Assembly: GCA_023974075.1 (NCBI GenBank)
Contig: CM043800.1
Location: 8,664,982-8,728,981, forward strand
Length of the DNA: 64,000 bases
Direction of reading: 5' to 3'
From: Chaenocephalus aceratus
Lineage: Eukaryota > Chordata > Actinopteri > Perciformes > Channichthyidae
A model generated the notes under the pieces. The model did not search any database and was not told where the DNA came from. It worked only from the letters and a program-made list of their open reading frames with translations. Below, piece by piece: positions 49,119-59,641 of the stretch; positions within the stretch are counted from its first letter, which is position 1; the number at the start of each line of letters is the position of its first letter. A program made the position numbers and the translations under genes.

Positions 49119-49148
<30 letters not shown>
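49119..49148. repeat. (GT)n microsatellite
   Basis: About 15 GT units. Confidence 0.97.
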
Positions 49149-49150
<2 letters not shown>

Positions 49151-49256
49151 TCTAGCATTACTATACTTGTGGGGACCTAAATCTGTTTACATAGTCATGT
49201 GTGGGGACTGGCTTCCCTTATGGGGACAAATTGGAGGTCCCCATGAGGGGGATCAT

Positions 49257-49405
49257 TAATTTTAGGGTGAAGACTTGGTTAGGTTTAGGATTAGGGTAAG
49301 GTTAAGGGTAAGGGTTAGGGTTAGGCATGTGTTGGTTATGGTTAAGGTTAGGATAAGTCTCCAGGAACTGCATGTAATAGGGTTAGGGTTAGGGTTAGGG
49401 TTAGG
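49257..49405. repeat. Telomere-like TTAGGG-rich stretch
   Basis: Degenerate TTAGG/TTAAGG units, then an exact block of about four TTAGGG repeats at 49378-49405. It lies in a repeat with GTGGGGAC motifs (49165-49245) common next to TG-repeats in fish. Confidence 0.85.
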
Positions 49406-49433
49406 ATAATGTCCCCTGAAGTGATGTATACAT

Positions 49434-49554
<121 letters not shown>

Positions 49555-50066
49555 TCTGAAATGTCGTTTCCAGCAGTAATAATTCACTTTTATTTGATTG
49601 TATAGCTTCATTTTGCAGACATCACTGTTGAATTACTTCTCTTAACCATATTGTTTTAATTTGCAAAAGTTTGATCATTTGGAATTCAGAGATACATGTT
49701 CCATGTTTATGCAGGGCAAAGTTGGCTTGGAGTCAAGTTGGCTTCTTATGGAAGTTTACATTACTCTATTATCTTAGAATTAAGGAACAATGTTACATTA
49801 ACAATTGGGGCGACTTTGACTAAGGAGGTAGATTTGGTGGTTCAGTCCCCAGCCCCTGCAATTAGCATATCTGCGTATCCTCGGTTAAAAACGTCTCGTT
49901 ACCCCAGAGCTCTGTGTGGGTGTGTGAATGTTATTCTCCCTGAGCTGGTGGTGGGCATTTAACAATGCTAAGGTTATGTTTCTGCCATTATTTAGGACAG
50001 GTGATAGGTGTAGTTTAACTACATTATGACGTGCGATGGTGGAAGTCTGCAAGTGTGGATCATAAC

Positions 50067-51186
50067 CAGTGTTCGAATTACCCATTTGCTTTCGGGGGAG
50101 CCCTATTTATTTATTTTTTTGGCAATCATATAGGCAGACCTGAAAGATGTATATGTTTCCTGCATTAGATCAATATTCATTGCCAATAGTCCTACCTTGT
50201 TTGGTAGGACATCTTTTTTCTCATCTCCGAAATCTCGATCGCTTTTTCGTGTGCCTGGCTCTTAGTGCTAATAAATACTACAATCACATAAAAACACATT
50301 ACTACAATCACAATAAAAGACAATACATTACAACAGATATATAAAAAACACAGGGAAAAGTCAGGAGTCGTGCTCCGCTCTGACTAAAAGGCCAGGGAGA
50401 GCACTGGAGCCTCAACATGTGGAGAACATTATGTGAATCCATTCTTGTGAAAGGTGCACAAAGGTGGATTTTTTTGCGAGCGGCAGGGAGATCAATATAC
50501 TTGTTGCCTCTTTGCAAATCTCACATCCACATTTTTTTTTTTTTTTAAAAAGCCATGGATACCTTTCATTCCACTCACTCCATATTTTCTGTGTCCAGTT
50601 AAAAGGCAGGTCATGGGCATTGTCAGGTTCGCTAGCGCAGGTGGCGCCGGCGGCTGTGGCCGTTGTTGAAGCCTCTTCAGGCTCCGCATCGGCAGGCCTC
50701 TCCCTCGGTGTGGAGCTGTCAAACTCGACCCGAACGCCGCTTACAGCCGGCAAACTAAAAGTTGTTCCGTTCACGTTGTCATTTTTAGACTCCTTCGCTT
50801 CTTTGCTTGTGAGTCCAAAAGCTGCGGGGCTTGGCTGTTTTCGTTTCGCCATATTTTGTATTACAAAGCCAGAGTTAAAAAAAATATCAGTATGAAAATA
50901 TCAGATACCGCGCCAGCATCGCCTGCCGTAACCATAGCAACGTAAGTAGCGTAAAGAATGCAGCGCCGCCACGTACAGATGGCAACACCCAGAAATATAA
51001 AACAAATATTCAGAAACTGTAATGAACAATGACTATTATTTATTTCAAGAACTTATTTACAGAAACTCAACATTTCTAATCTGTGTGACACAAATATGCA
51101 CAATTATTTTGGGCTCCCCCTATTTATCTCAACGTCGGCCTTCAGGGGTGCTCCCTCCCCCTGGCTCCCCCCCATTTCGAACACTG
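50067..51186 (-). mobile_element. hAT element with transposase N-terminus (duplication ATCATAAC)
   Basis: The ends CAGTGTTCGAATTACCC and CCATTTCGAACACTG are inverted, flanked by ATCATAAC (50059-50066, 51187-51194). It encodes a zinc-finger-containing N-terminal transposase fragment on the - strand (50412-50852). The catalytic part is absent. Confidence 0.92.
50412..50852 (-). pseudogene. hAT transposase N-terminal fragment (zinc-finger part)
   Basis: A 146-codon frame from a true ATG at 50852. It starts with a nuclear-localisation-like MAKRKQPSP, has an Ala/Thr/Glu-rich spacer, then FNWTQKIWSEWNERYPWLFK and CGCEICKEA followed by SQEWIH. The W-x-P-W-L-x-C-x2-C layout is that of TTF-like fingers at the start of ZNF862/hATC-type transposases. 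The frame ends soon after the finger; no DDE domain follows. A poly-Lys run comes from the A/T tract at 50530-50548. Confidence 0.65.
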
Positions 51187-51194
51187 ATCATAAC

Positions 51195-51989
51195 AAGTGT
51201 TTACCATGTTAACATGTAGTCGTGTAACTGAATTGTGAAATGCAGTGTTATATCATATGGCCTGCTTTTAAATCATTAAATCAGTAGTGGACCGGTTGAC
51301 GTGTCATTTGTCTTTGGATGCTATCATTTACTTTTAGTTAAAGTTGTTCAAGTTTGACCTGCCTCCTGTGAGCAACTTGAGTCTTCACTCAAGGAAGGTT
51401 ATGTAACACAAGTCAGATTTAAGATATACGTGCAGACTAAGTGGCCCAGGAACTTGAGACATTGACTTAATGGCCATTTGGGGTTCTATACTACAAGATC
51501 AGAGATAAACTCTCAGTAAGGAATAAATGCATTCCCCGAGGGTTAGTGCATACATCTCCCTCTGGCATGCACAGACACCTTAGCCTCTCATGTTACTTCC
51601 TTAAATGCTACTGAGCTGGGCATGTGGTATGTGGTACAGCCCAGATAGCAGCACTTCATGAAGCATTCCACTGATTACACTGAGGAAACATTATCATGCC
51701 CCTAAGGCATGCCCTCGATTCACCCCCTGAGAACAGTGAGGCCCAAACTCTGTGTTACTGCTGACGGAAGGAGTTGGCCCTCAACAAGGCCTCTGTTAAA
51801 TGCAGGCCCCAGAGGCACAAGGATAATATTTTGCAATGAAATGTACCGTGGCACGAAAACAAAGTAACCCAGTTTCTAATGTACACTTATTCATGATATT
51901 ACAGCCTCCTGCATTCATCTGTCAGCTCCCTGTGCAGCCGTGAACAGCACGACTGACTGAATGCAGCATGTGGGTCATTGTTTCACACG

Positions 51990-51997
<8 letters not shown>
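51195..51997. other. Intron sequence without recognised features
   Basis: Unique-looking sequence with no ORF or repeat boundary recognised. Confidence 0.5.

Positions 51998-52086
<89 letters not shown>
51998..52086. repeat. (AC)n microsatellite, about 89 bp
   Basis: Pure AC run, preceded by a short CGCACGCG stretch. Confidence 0.98.
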
Positions 52087-52088
<2 letters not shown>

Positions 52089-52539
52089 CTGCACACAATA
52101 GAGTGAACCCATATGGGGAACACATCTATGAAACACACACATGGTGAATTCTTAAACACAGAACTATAAATAAAAGAACGAGCAGGAATTGAAAGAGACA
52201 TACCTAACACAGAAAGTAAGGCAATTTGTGTTTGGTAGATGATTTCTTTGTTGTAACAATGCTTCTTGCCAATACATCTTATGCCATTGGAAAGCCTGTT
52301 TTCTTACCTTTCGAATGGTGCCACATGTGTGATGAACATGCATTTGTGGGATGAGCAGCAGAGCTGAGTATGTGGGGTGCGCCCATGAAAAATGTGACAA
52401 ATCTCCTCTGCCAATGCCAAACAGCTTTTTGCTGCTGACTCTAGTTTGGTGTTGTTTGGTGGATTGGATGATTGAAGTCTGATAAATAAAGACATATTGG
52501 CAACAATTGATTTATTAACAATTGATTAATTTAACAAGC

Positions 52540-52925
52540 AGCCTCAGTAGCGTGTGGAAGAGCCAAACACAGCCACAACAGCCTCTCCTCCTCATGCTGT
52601 CACCAGCCTGCTCACACCCTGCTGTGAGATGGCTTCCCATTCTTCAACCAGCATCTGTCCCAAGTCAGCCAACATGGTCGTGTTGATCCCTCTGACACGG
52701 ACAGCAGGGCCAAGTTGATCCCAAAATGGGGTTCCATGGGGTTGAGGTCGGGACTGCAGGTCATCCCATCTTCTCCTCTCCTACTCTATCAGTGCAGCAA
52801 TCAGCAAAGCCTTCTCTGCGTCTTCTCCACACCGTGACCCTACCATCCATGTGCTGTAGGCAGAATCTGGACTCATCGCTGAACATAATGTTCCTCCACA
52901 TGTTGATTGTTGAGGCTCCAGTGCT
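52540..52925 (-). pseudogene. Tc1-like transposase, C-terminal half, broken
   Basis: In the reverse strand, the bases at about 52850-52925 translate to NMWRNIMFSDESRF followed by CLQHMDGRVTVWRRRREGFA, a textbook Tc1 transposase stretch including the second catalytic Asp. Downstream the frame shifts and shows stops. The catalytic DNARPH-type block is missing, with sequence jumping to a SPDLNPME-like segment, so an internal deletion removed the part between them. Non-functional. Confidence 0.75.
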
Positions 52926-55335
52926 CTTTATTTTTATTTTTATTTAACCTTTATTTAACCAGATAAAAGCATTGAGATATAATCTCATTTGCAATGCTGA
53001 CCTGGCCAAGAAGGCAGCAACGTTACACATAACACATAACACAAACATATAAAATACAGAGAACATAGCTAAGAAAACAAAAGACAAAAAAGCAGTCACT
53101 ACATTGTGCGCATTAGGACAGTAAGAAAGGTGCACTACTTATTACTGCAAGAGCAGCTGGTGGTAAGGACCTCAGGCAACTTCAATCTAAAACAAGCTAT
53201 TGAGATAAGTGCCCTCAGTTTGAGGCGTGATTGAAGGTCATTCCAAGACCAAGGACCATAATAAAAAAGTCTCCTTTTCCCAGCCTCAGTCCGCACAGCA
53301 GGAACCTGGAACCGTATCCAGGCGCTGGATCTGAGGTTGTAAGAGTCACAAACTGGAGCAAATCTGGCACATATGTACAGTGGAAGCTTACCTAAAATGG
53401 CTTTATACATTAATAAAAACCAATGCTGCATCCTACGCATACTAAGTGAGGACCATCCAGTTAGGCTATACAGTTTGCAATGACGAGTCCTATAGGGTGC
53501 ATTTGATATATAACGCAGTGCAGCATGGTAGAGTGGGTCGAGTTTGGCCAAAACAGTGGGACAGGCAAATCTATAAATGGTATCACCGTAGTCCAGCTGG
53601 GACAGGAATAAGCCAGAGACCAACCTTTTACGGGATGAAGTTGAAAAACAACATTTAAGTCTGTAAAGGAAGCCAAGAGTGAATTTCAATTTCTTAGTTA
53701 GAACTTCAATATGGAATATATATGAAGTTGAGATTACTGTCCAACCAAAAGCCCAGATATTTGTAGGTATCGACAAACTCAACAGAGATGCCATCAAGGG
53801 TGTCAATGGAGAGGCAAGAGGACGCTGACTTGGGAGCAAAAAGCATTGCTTTGGTTTTCTTACTGTTCAAAAGCAGTTTGGAATCAAGAAGTGCATGCTG
53901 CAGCGTGATAAAATCAGATTTTAAATTGGAAACGGCCATATCCAGAGAAGGAGCATATGAGTAGACAATAGTGTCATCAGCATACATATGATAGGTAGAA
54001 GATTGCATCTGATTACAAATATTGTTCACATATAATAAAAAGAGCAAAGGCCCCAAAATAGAGCCCTGTGGAACTCCCTTCTTCAAGGTGACAGGGTCAG
54101 AGACAGTACTACCCAACCTGACGCATTGAGTACGGTCGGTTAGATAACTCTGAAACCAGAAAATGGCATTATGACCGAAATGAGACATCAACATAACATT
54201 AGACATAATGTGGTGATCTACAGTGTCAAATGCTTTGGCCAGGTCAATAAACAATGCAACACATACAGATTTGTTATCCAAAGCAGCCTTAATATCGTCT
54301 AAAGGCCCTGACACACCAAGCAGTCACCAGAGGACTAGCCGACGCTGAAGTCGGCTGTTGCCTGGCCGTGTTCTCCTGCGTTTTGGCCATGTGTCGCACG
54401 GGAACACACCGCACCGACTTCAGTGCGTGAGTGGCAATAACTCTCCTTACCAGCAGGCGGCGGTAGTGTGTATTTGTCATTCAAAAGAGGCAACAACCGG
54501 AAGACAGAGAAGAAGAAGAGTATCTTTTCTCCGTAATATCATACAGAGCTGGCCTCTCCTGGATCAAGGTGATGAGCAGGTCTTCGTTTGCATCATTCCA
54601 GATCGCCATGATGAGATGAAAATGAATAGCAGTCTGTGTGTGCCTTCTTAAATCGTTTGTTTACGTCCCTCACTTCCGCTTCGCTTCTCATGCACTGATT
54701 TGCTAGCTGAACAGCCAATCAGAGTGATTATTTGGTCCGACTGCCAGACCCGATGCATGGCCGATTCAACATGTTGAATCGGACATGCATCGGGTCTGGC
54801 AGTCCAAATAAGGCGTGTCACGGTCGACGGTGCGGGACACACCAACCTGACTACGGCACCGCGAATGCCCGACAGCCTCTGACGGCCTCTGACTCCCAAA
54901 ATCGGGTTGGTGTGTCAGGGCCTTAAGACTTTCAGACTGGCAGTCACAGTACTGTGCTTTGATCTGAATCCAGATTGCATAGGGTTAAGGATGTTGTGTG
55001 AATTTAAAAAAAGTTTTAGCTGAGTAGAAACTAGGGACTCAAGAATCTTTGATAACGCAAAAAGATTTGAGATAGGACGATAGTTATTTAGCTCTGTGGG
55101 ATCACCAGCTTTCAAGAGGGGCGATACCAGAGTTTGCTTCCACACAGCTGGCAGTGTATGAGTGGACAGGGAGAGATTAAAAATATCAGTTACTGGTTGT
55201 GCTATAATCTGAGCTGACATTTTTAAAAAGAACGGGTCGAGGCCGTCAGGCCCGGCAGACTTTTTAGGATCAATTGAGTGAAAACCCTGTAAGACTTCAG
55301 AAACCGAGAAATAAGCTAAATCAAAAACAGGGGAC
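52926..55335 (-). mobile_element. CR1/L2/Rex1-group LINE, RT region, interrupted by a MITE
   Basis: On the - strand, RT coding runs from about 55335 to 53135, split by an insertion at 54303-54923 and a frameshift near 53720. Visible motifs: SAGPDGLDPFFLK, NNYRPISNL, QSGFRSKHST, then after the MITE FIDLAKAFDTVDHH, KGVPQGSILGPLLF, YADDTIVYS and YKYLGFWLDS. The C-terminal part has LDPLYHAALRYISN and GKRRLFYYGPWSWNDLQ. The 3' end is an A-rich (TAAAA)n tail at 52926-52960. No endonuclease is seen; the copy is 5'-truncated. Confidence 0.85.
54303..54923. mobile_element. PIF/Harbinger-like MITE (621 bp, TAA duplication)
   Basis: The inverted ends are AGGCCCTGACACACCAA and its complement, flanked on both sides by TAA (54300-54302, 54924-54926). 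A 3-bp TWA duplication is typical of PIF/Harbinger elements. It sits inside the LINE RT gene between QSGFRSKHST and DDIKAAL. No transposase is present. An internal long hairpin lies at 54730-54808. Confidence 0.8.
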
Positions 55336-56330
55336 ATAATGTTCCTCCACATGTTGAGGTTCCAGTGCTCTGAACATAACGTTCCTCCACATGTTGAGGT
55401 TCCAGTGCTCTGAACATAACGTTCCTCCACGTGTTGAGGTTCCAGTGCTCTGAACATAACGTTCCTCCACATGTTGAGGTTCCAGTGCTCTGAACATAAC
55501 GTTCCTCCACGTGTTGAGGTTCCAGTGCTCTGAACATAACATTCCTCCACGTGTTGAGGTTCCAGTGCTCTGAACATAACGTTCCTCCACGTGTTGAGGT
55601 TTCAGTGCTCTGAACATAACGTTCTTCCACGTGTTGAGGTTCCAGTGCTCTGAACATAATGTTCCTCCACGTGTTGAGGTTCCAGTGCTCTGAACATAAC
55701 GTTCCTCCACGTGTTGAGGTTCCAGTGCTCTGAACATAACGTTCCTCCACGTGTTGAGGTTCCAGTGCTCTGAACATAACGTTCCTCCACGTGTTGAGGT
55801 TCCAGTGCTCTGAACATAACGTACCTCCACGTGTTGAGGTTCCAGTGCTCTGAACATAACGTTCCTCCACGTGTTGAGGTTCCAGTGCTCTGAACATAAC
55901 GTTCCTCCACGTGTTGAGGTTCCAGTGGTCTGAACATAACGTTCCTCCACGTGTTGAGGTTCCAGTGCTCTGAACATAATGTTCCTCCACGTGTTGAGGC
56001 TCCAGTGCTCTGAACATAACGTTCCTCCACGTGTTGAGGTTCCAGTGCTCTGAACATAACGTTCCTCCACGTGTTGAGGTTCCAGTGCTCTGAACATAAC
56101 GTTCCTCCACGTGTTGAGGTTCCAGTGCTCTGAACATAACGTTCCTCCACGTGTTGAGGTTCCAGTGCTCTGAACATAACGTTCCTCCACGTGTTGAGGT
56201 TCCAGTGCTCTGAACATAACGTTCCTCCACGTGTTGAGGTTCCAGTGCTCTGAACATAACGTTCCTCCACGTGTTGAGGTTCCAGTGCTCTGAACATAAC
56301 GTTCCTCCACGTGTTGAGGTTCCAGTGCTC
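55336..56330. repeat. 40-bp tandem repeat, block 1 (about 25 copies)
   Basis: The unit is gttcctccac(g/a)tgttgag followed by gttccagtgctctgaacataac, 40 bp. Copies are nearly identical; the main variants are CAC(G/A)TG and AAC/AAT. Most of this block carries the CACGTG version, an E-box palindrome. Because 40 is not a multiple of 3, every frame is open on the - strand, giving long but meaningless ORFs of a repeating MFRALEPQHVEERYVQSTGT type. There are no spacers, so it is not a CRISPR array. Confidence 0.97.
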
Positions 56331-56410
56331 TTTTTTTTTTTTTTTTTTAACCTTTATTTATACAGATAAATCCCATTGAGATCATTGATCTCTTTTTCAA
56401 GGGAGACCTG
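56331..56410 (-). mobile_element. Short retroposon 3' end inserted in the minisatellite
   Basis: Read on the - strand it is a fragment ending in AATAAAGGTT followed by a poly(A) of about 18, with TTGATCTCAATGGGATTTAT-type sequence before it. The 3' end resembles that of the LINE at 52926 (AACCTTTATTTAACCAGATAAA). A 5'-truncated LINE or SINE copy that split the array after the array had formed. Confidence 0.7.
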
Positions 56411-57352
56411 CTCTGAACATAACGTTCCTCCTCATGTTGAGGTTCCAGTGCTCTGAACATAACGTTCCTCCACATGTTGAGGTTCCAGTGCTCTGAACAT
56501 AACGTTCCTCCTCATGTTGAGGTTCCAGTGCTCTGAACATAACGTTCCTCCACATGTTGAGGTTCCAGTGCTCTGAACATAATGTTCCTCCACATGTTGA
56601 GGTTTCAGTGCTCTGAACATAATGTTCCTCCACATCTTGAGGTTCCAGTGCTCTGAACATAACGTTCCTCCACGTGTTGAGGTTCCAGTGCTCTGAACAT
56701 AACGTTCCTCCACGTGTTGAGGTTCCAGTGCTCTGAACATAACGTTCCTCCACGTGTTGAGGCTCCAGTGCTCTGAACATAACGTTCCTCCACGTGCTGA
56801 GGTTCCAGTGCTCTGAACATAACGTTCCTCCACGTGTTGAGGCTCCAGTGCTCTGAACATAACGTTCCTCCACATGTTGAGGTTCCAGTGCTCTGAACAT
56901 AACGTTCCTCCACGTGTTGAGGTTCCAGTGCTCTGAACATAATGTTCCTCCACGTGTTGAGGTTCCAGTGCTCTGAACACAACGTTCCTCCACATGTTGA
57001 GGTTCCAGTGCTCTGAACATAACGTTCCTCCACATGTTGAGGTTCCAGTGCTCTGAACATAATGTTCCTCCACATGTTGGGGTTCCAGTACTCTGAACAT
57101 AACGTTCCTCCACATGTTGAGGTGCTCTGAACATAACGTTCCTCCACATGTTGAGGTTCCAGTGCTCTGAACTTAACGTTCCTCCACATGTTGAGGTTCC
57201 AGTGCTCTGAACATAATGTTCCTCCACATGTTGAGGCTCCAGTGCTCTGAACATAATGTTCCTCCACATGTTGAGGTGCTCTGAACATAACGTTCCTCCA
57301 CATGTTGAGGTTCCAGTGCTCTGAACATAACGTTCCTCTACATGTTGAGGCT
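56411..57352. repeat. 40-bp tandem repeat, block 2 (about 24 copies)
   Basis: Same unit as block 1 but mostly the CACATG version near the ends and CACGTG in the middle (about 56670-56960). Three units lack six bases (ttgaggtgctctg), giving 34-bp repeats clustered at 57118-57285. The outermost units are the most diverged, the usual pattern for an array homogenised from its centre. Confidence 0.97.
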
Positions 57353-57524
57353 CCTGGCAACCGTACGAGACCCGAGATTGGCTGCTGTTTGCATTGGCAG
57401 AGGAGATTTGTCACATCTAAAGGAAACATAAATACCCAAAAAAGAAATGCAATTAGAATAGGAACATGTTTTAAGAAATACATGAGAAAATATGGACTGT
57501 ATATCTGGATTAAAAAGTGGTAGT

Positions 57525-57850
57525 AATAATAATAATAATAGATGTATCCTGTAAGCGCTTTTACAGGTGCTCAAAGTCGCTTTACAGACAGTGAACAGAA
57601 AAGAACAAATCAAGCAATATAACAACAATCACACATTAAAAGCCAGATTGAAGAGGTGAGTTTTGGTCAGTGTTTTGAAGGTGGTGAGGTCAGTGGAGTC
57701 TCTGATGGGTTGTGGGAGTGAGTTCCAGAGGGAGGGAGCAGACACGAAGAAGACTTTGTCCCCCCAGGTTCGGTGCTTGATGCGGGTGGGGAGGGAAAGG
57801 AAGTAACGTGCAAAATTGTCAGTTAAACCATTATAGGTAATGCCATTGTT
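57525..57850 (-). mobile_element. LINE 3' region with (ATT)n tail
   Basis: An (AAT)n run (57525-57540), then conserved blocks AGCGCTTTTACAGGTGCTCA and GTGAGTTCCAGAGGGAGGGA-type sequence, read on the - strand as the C-terminal and 3' UTR part of an L2-like LINE. No open frame of useful length. Confidence 0.6.
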
Positions 57851-58418
57851 CAGTATGAGGTTTTTTAGACGAGGAGCAGTGTGTGTACAGTATGTTTGTG
57901 CGTGTTATTGTGAAAACAGATGTGTTGTGTACGACCTGGGTCCAGGCCAGCAGACTGGGCACAGGACAGCTGTCTGTTATATAAGCAGCGTGGGGGGGTT
58001 GGACGTGTGCCCAGGAGGCAGACTGACAGAATACTTCAGACCTTTTTACAATGCATGGCTCAGACTACAGACAGGAGAATAAATCCAATGTACAATGGGG
58101 CTAACCACTGTCAGTAGTTCCTCTGGGCTCCATGAATGTCTGAAGGAAATGACACGGCTATCCATTCAGAGGCTGCTGAGATGCTACAGCTGTGTTTATG
58201 TGTGTGGAGATTGAAACATGTTCAGTGTCTTCTCTAATGCAGGCACCACAGGGATCAAATTAATAAACTGACATATGCTATGCTAACAAATGCCAAGAAT
58301 ATAGCACAAACCCCCACTTCTGCTAGAAACAGAGCGTCAGACCTGGAAGAAGACCTAAAACTGGTACTAATTTAAACAAACTAACCAAGAAGGCTTTATT
58401 TCTGCATTCAGTCTGAAA

Positions 58419-58797
58419 ATGTCACTTTGTCCAAATAAGGGAAGACTACAAGTAAAAAAGAAGCCACCAGAACAAGGAGTAAACAATGCACCTGAGGAAA
58501 CACCTGAAAGTGTTGTGGTGCTCACTGAAATCCTCAAGAAATTAGAGAATTTCGATTCGACAAAAGTGCTTATCACCAGTCTGCACATTCAGAAGCGGTT
58601 GGAAGATAAATGTGAAGATCTTGAAAGACATGCTCGACAGAATAATAAAAAAGATATACTCAATGCCTGTAAAATGAGGGCAAAAACACGTCTGATTTTG
58701 TGAAAAAACTGTTTGGAGAGAAACTGAGGATATCACCACTGGGCAGCCGCTTTTATTGGACAAAGGAGCGGCCCAGGTCAATAATTGCTGCTATTAG
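58419..58797 (+). pseudogene. L1-type ORF1 (transposase_22-like) fragment, frameshifted
   Basis: A frame opens at 58419 (MSLCPNKGRLQVKKKPPEQG) with an acidic, coiled-coil-like stretch (LTEILKKLENFDSTKVLITS, HIQKRLEDKCEDLERHARQN-N). After RQNN the frame shifts to IYSMPVK and later to SDFVKKLFGEKL and KERPRSIIAAIRL. The DLERHxRxNN(L)RI and PRSII motifs are those of LINE-1 ORF1 RNA-binding proteins. At least two frameshifts. Confidence 0.6.
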
Positions 58798-59169
58798 ATT
58801 GTGTTGACCCTGATTGTTTTATTTGTTATGTTACTGTAGAAGTGTGTTAAGCTTCTGGCAGCTGTGAATACAGACCATGTCTTTTTGAGACAGGAGCAGA
58901 TAGTTGCTCCTTGACATCATGGGCTATAAACTGCTCGAAGTGTGTTGTGTGAATTATGAACCATGAGTGGAACAAATGAATGAATGGATGATAGGATGGA
59001 TATAGTATGAACAACATACACATTGGAGCTACATGGACCTCTGTACGGTGTTTTTTTTTGTTGGATAAACAAGCTTTAATATAATGGTTTTGATAGCAAA
59101 AGAAAATGTATGCTATGCCATGTCCTGCTATATCCTCTTCTGTCTGTCGCTCAGGGTTGACCACGAGAC

Positions 59170-59171
<2 letters not shown>

Positions 59172-59203
<32 letters not shown>
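59172..59203. repeat. (AC)n microsatellite
   Basis: About 16 AC units in the intron before exon F. Confidence 0.97.
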
Positions 59204-59205
<2 letters not shown>

Positions 59206-59454
59206 GCGTTTATTCTGACGCTCCGTTATGCTACGACTCTCTCACATTCACACACATTACGTTTATTTTCTTCACATTGACAATAATAACACTGCTTTCT
59301 CCAGGGAGGGACAAAGTCCTGGATGGGCGCCGGGTCTGTGCAGGATGAATACATCCAGATCTTTGAGTTCTAACGGAGCAGTCCTTAGTGATGCCTCATT
59401 TCAGTGAAGATCCTTCTGTCTGCTGAGCTGTGAAATGTGTCCTGTTTCTCCCAG

Positions 59455-59641
59455 GTGTGCTGTATTTGCTGGAGCATGATGAGCAGTACGTGTTCACTCT
59501 GCCCTGTGCCTACGCCCGCTCCATCCTGACTGTGCCATGGGTGGAACTTGGGGGAAAGGTCAACATCAACTGTGCCAAAAGTGGATACTCTGCCACTGTC
59601 ACTTTCCACACAAAGCCCTTCTACGGAGGAAAAGTACACAG
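59455..59641 (+). CDS. osbpl10: osbpl10 coding exon F (ORD, beta-barrel part)
   Basis: Acceptor gtttctcccag|GT completes the Gly codon split by exon E, giving [19 protein letters not shown], then [20 protein letters not shown] and [20 protein letters not shown], with donor CACAG|gtaggc in phase 2. This is highly conserved ORD sequence matching ORP10 ([13 protein letters not shown]). The next exon, expected to begin the VTAEVKHN region of the family, is not found in the remaining 4.3 kb, which is filled by repeats and an RTE element, so it lies beyond the window. Confidence 0.96.

Larger units (their letters stand above)
52392..57416 (-). mobile_element. Tc1/mariner-like transposon remnant carrying a minisatellite and a LINE
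   Basis: The outer ends are inverted copies of about 33 bp (TGTGACAAATCTCCTCTGCC at 52393 and its complement ending at 57416). The left part (52540-52925), read on the - strand, holds the second half of a Tc1-like transposase with stops: an FSDESRF motif (catalytic Asp), then LQHMDGRVTVWRRRREGFAD, and a C-terminus resembling VVAVFGSSTRY. The first half of the gene is absent. In its place are two blocks of a 40-bp tandem repeat derived from the FSDESRF-coding region, plus a LINE insertion. No clear TA duplication is visible. Confidence 0.75.

Noticed and set aside
55336..57352. Regular repeats as a possible CRISPR array
   Set aside because: The 40-bp units are directly adjacent with no spacers, and the context is an animal genome.
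55316..57483. Long - strand ORFs (up to 329 codons) with repeating MFRALEPQHVEERYVQ-type sequence
   Set aside because: They arise because the 40-bp unit lacks stops in all three - frames; the same repeat is read in every frame. Not a protein gene.
59305..59346. Possible exon after TTTCTCCAG (GRDKVLDGRRVCAG)
   Set aside because: Exon E is in phase 1 and joins exon F to give the conserved [10 protein letters not shown]; there is no donor at the end of this stretch.
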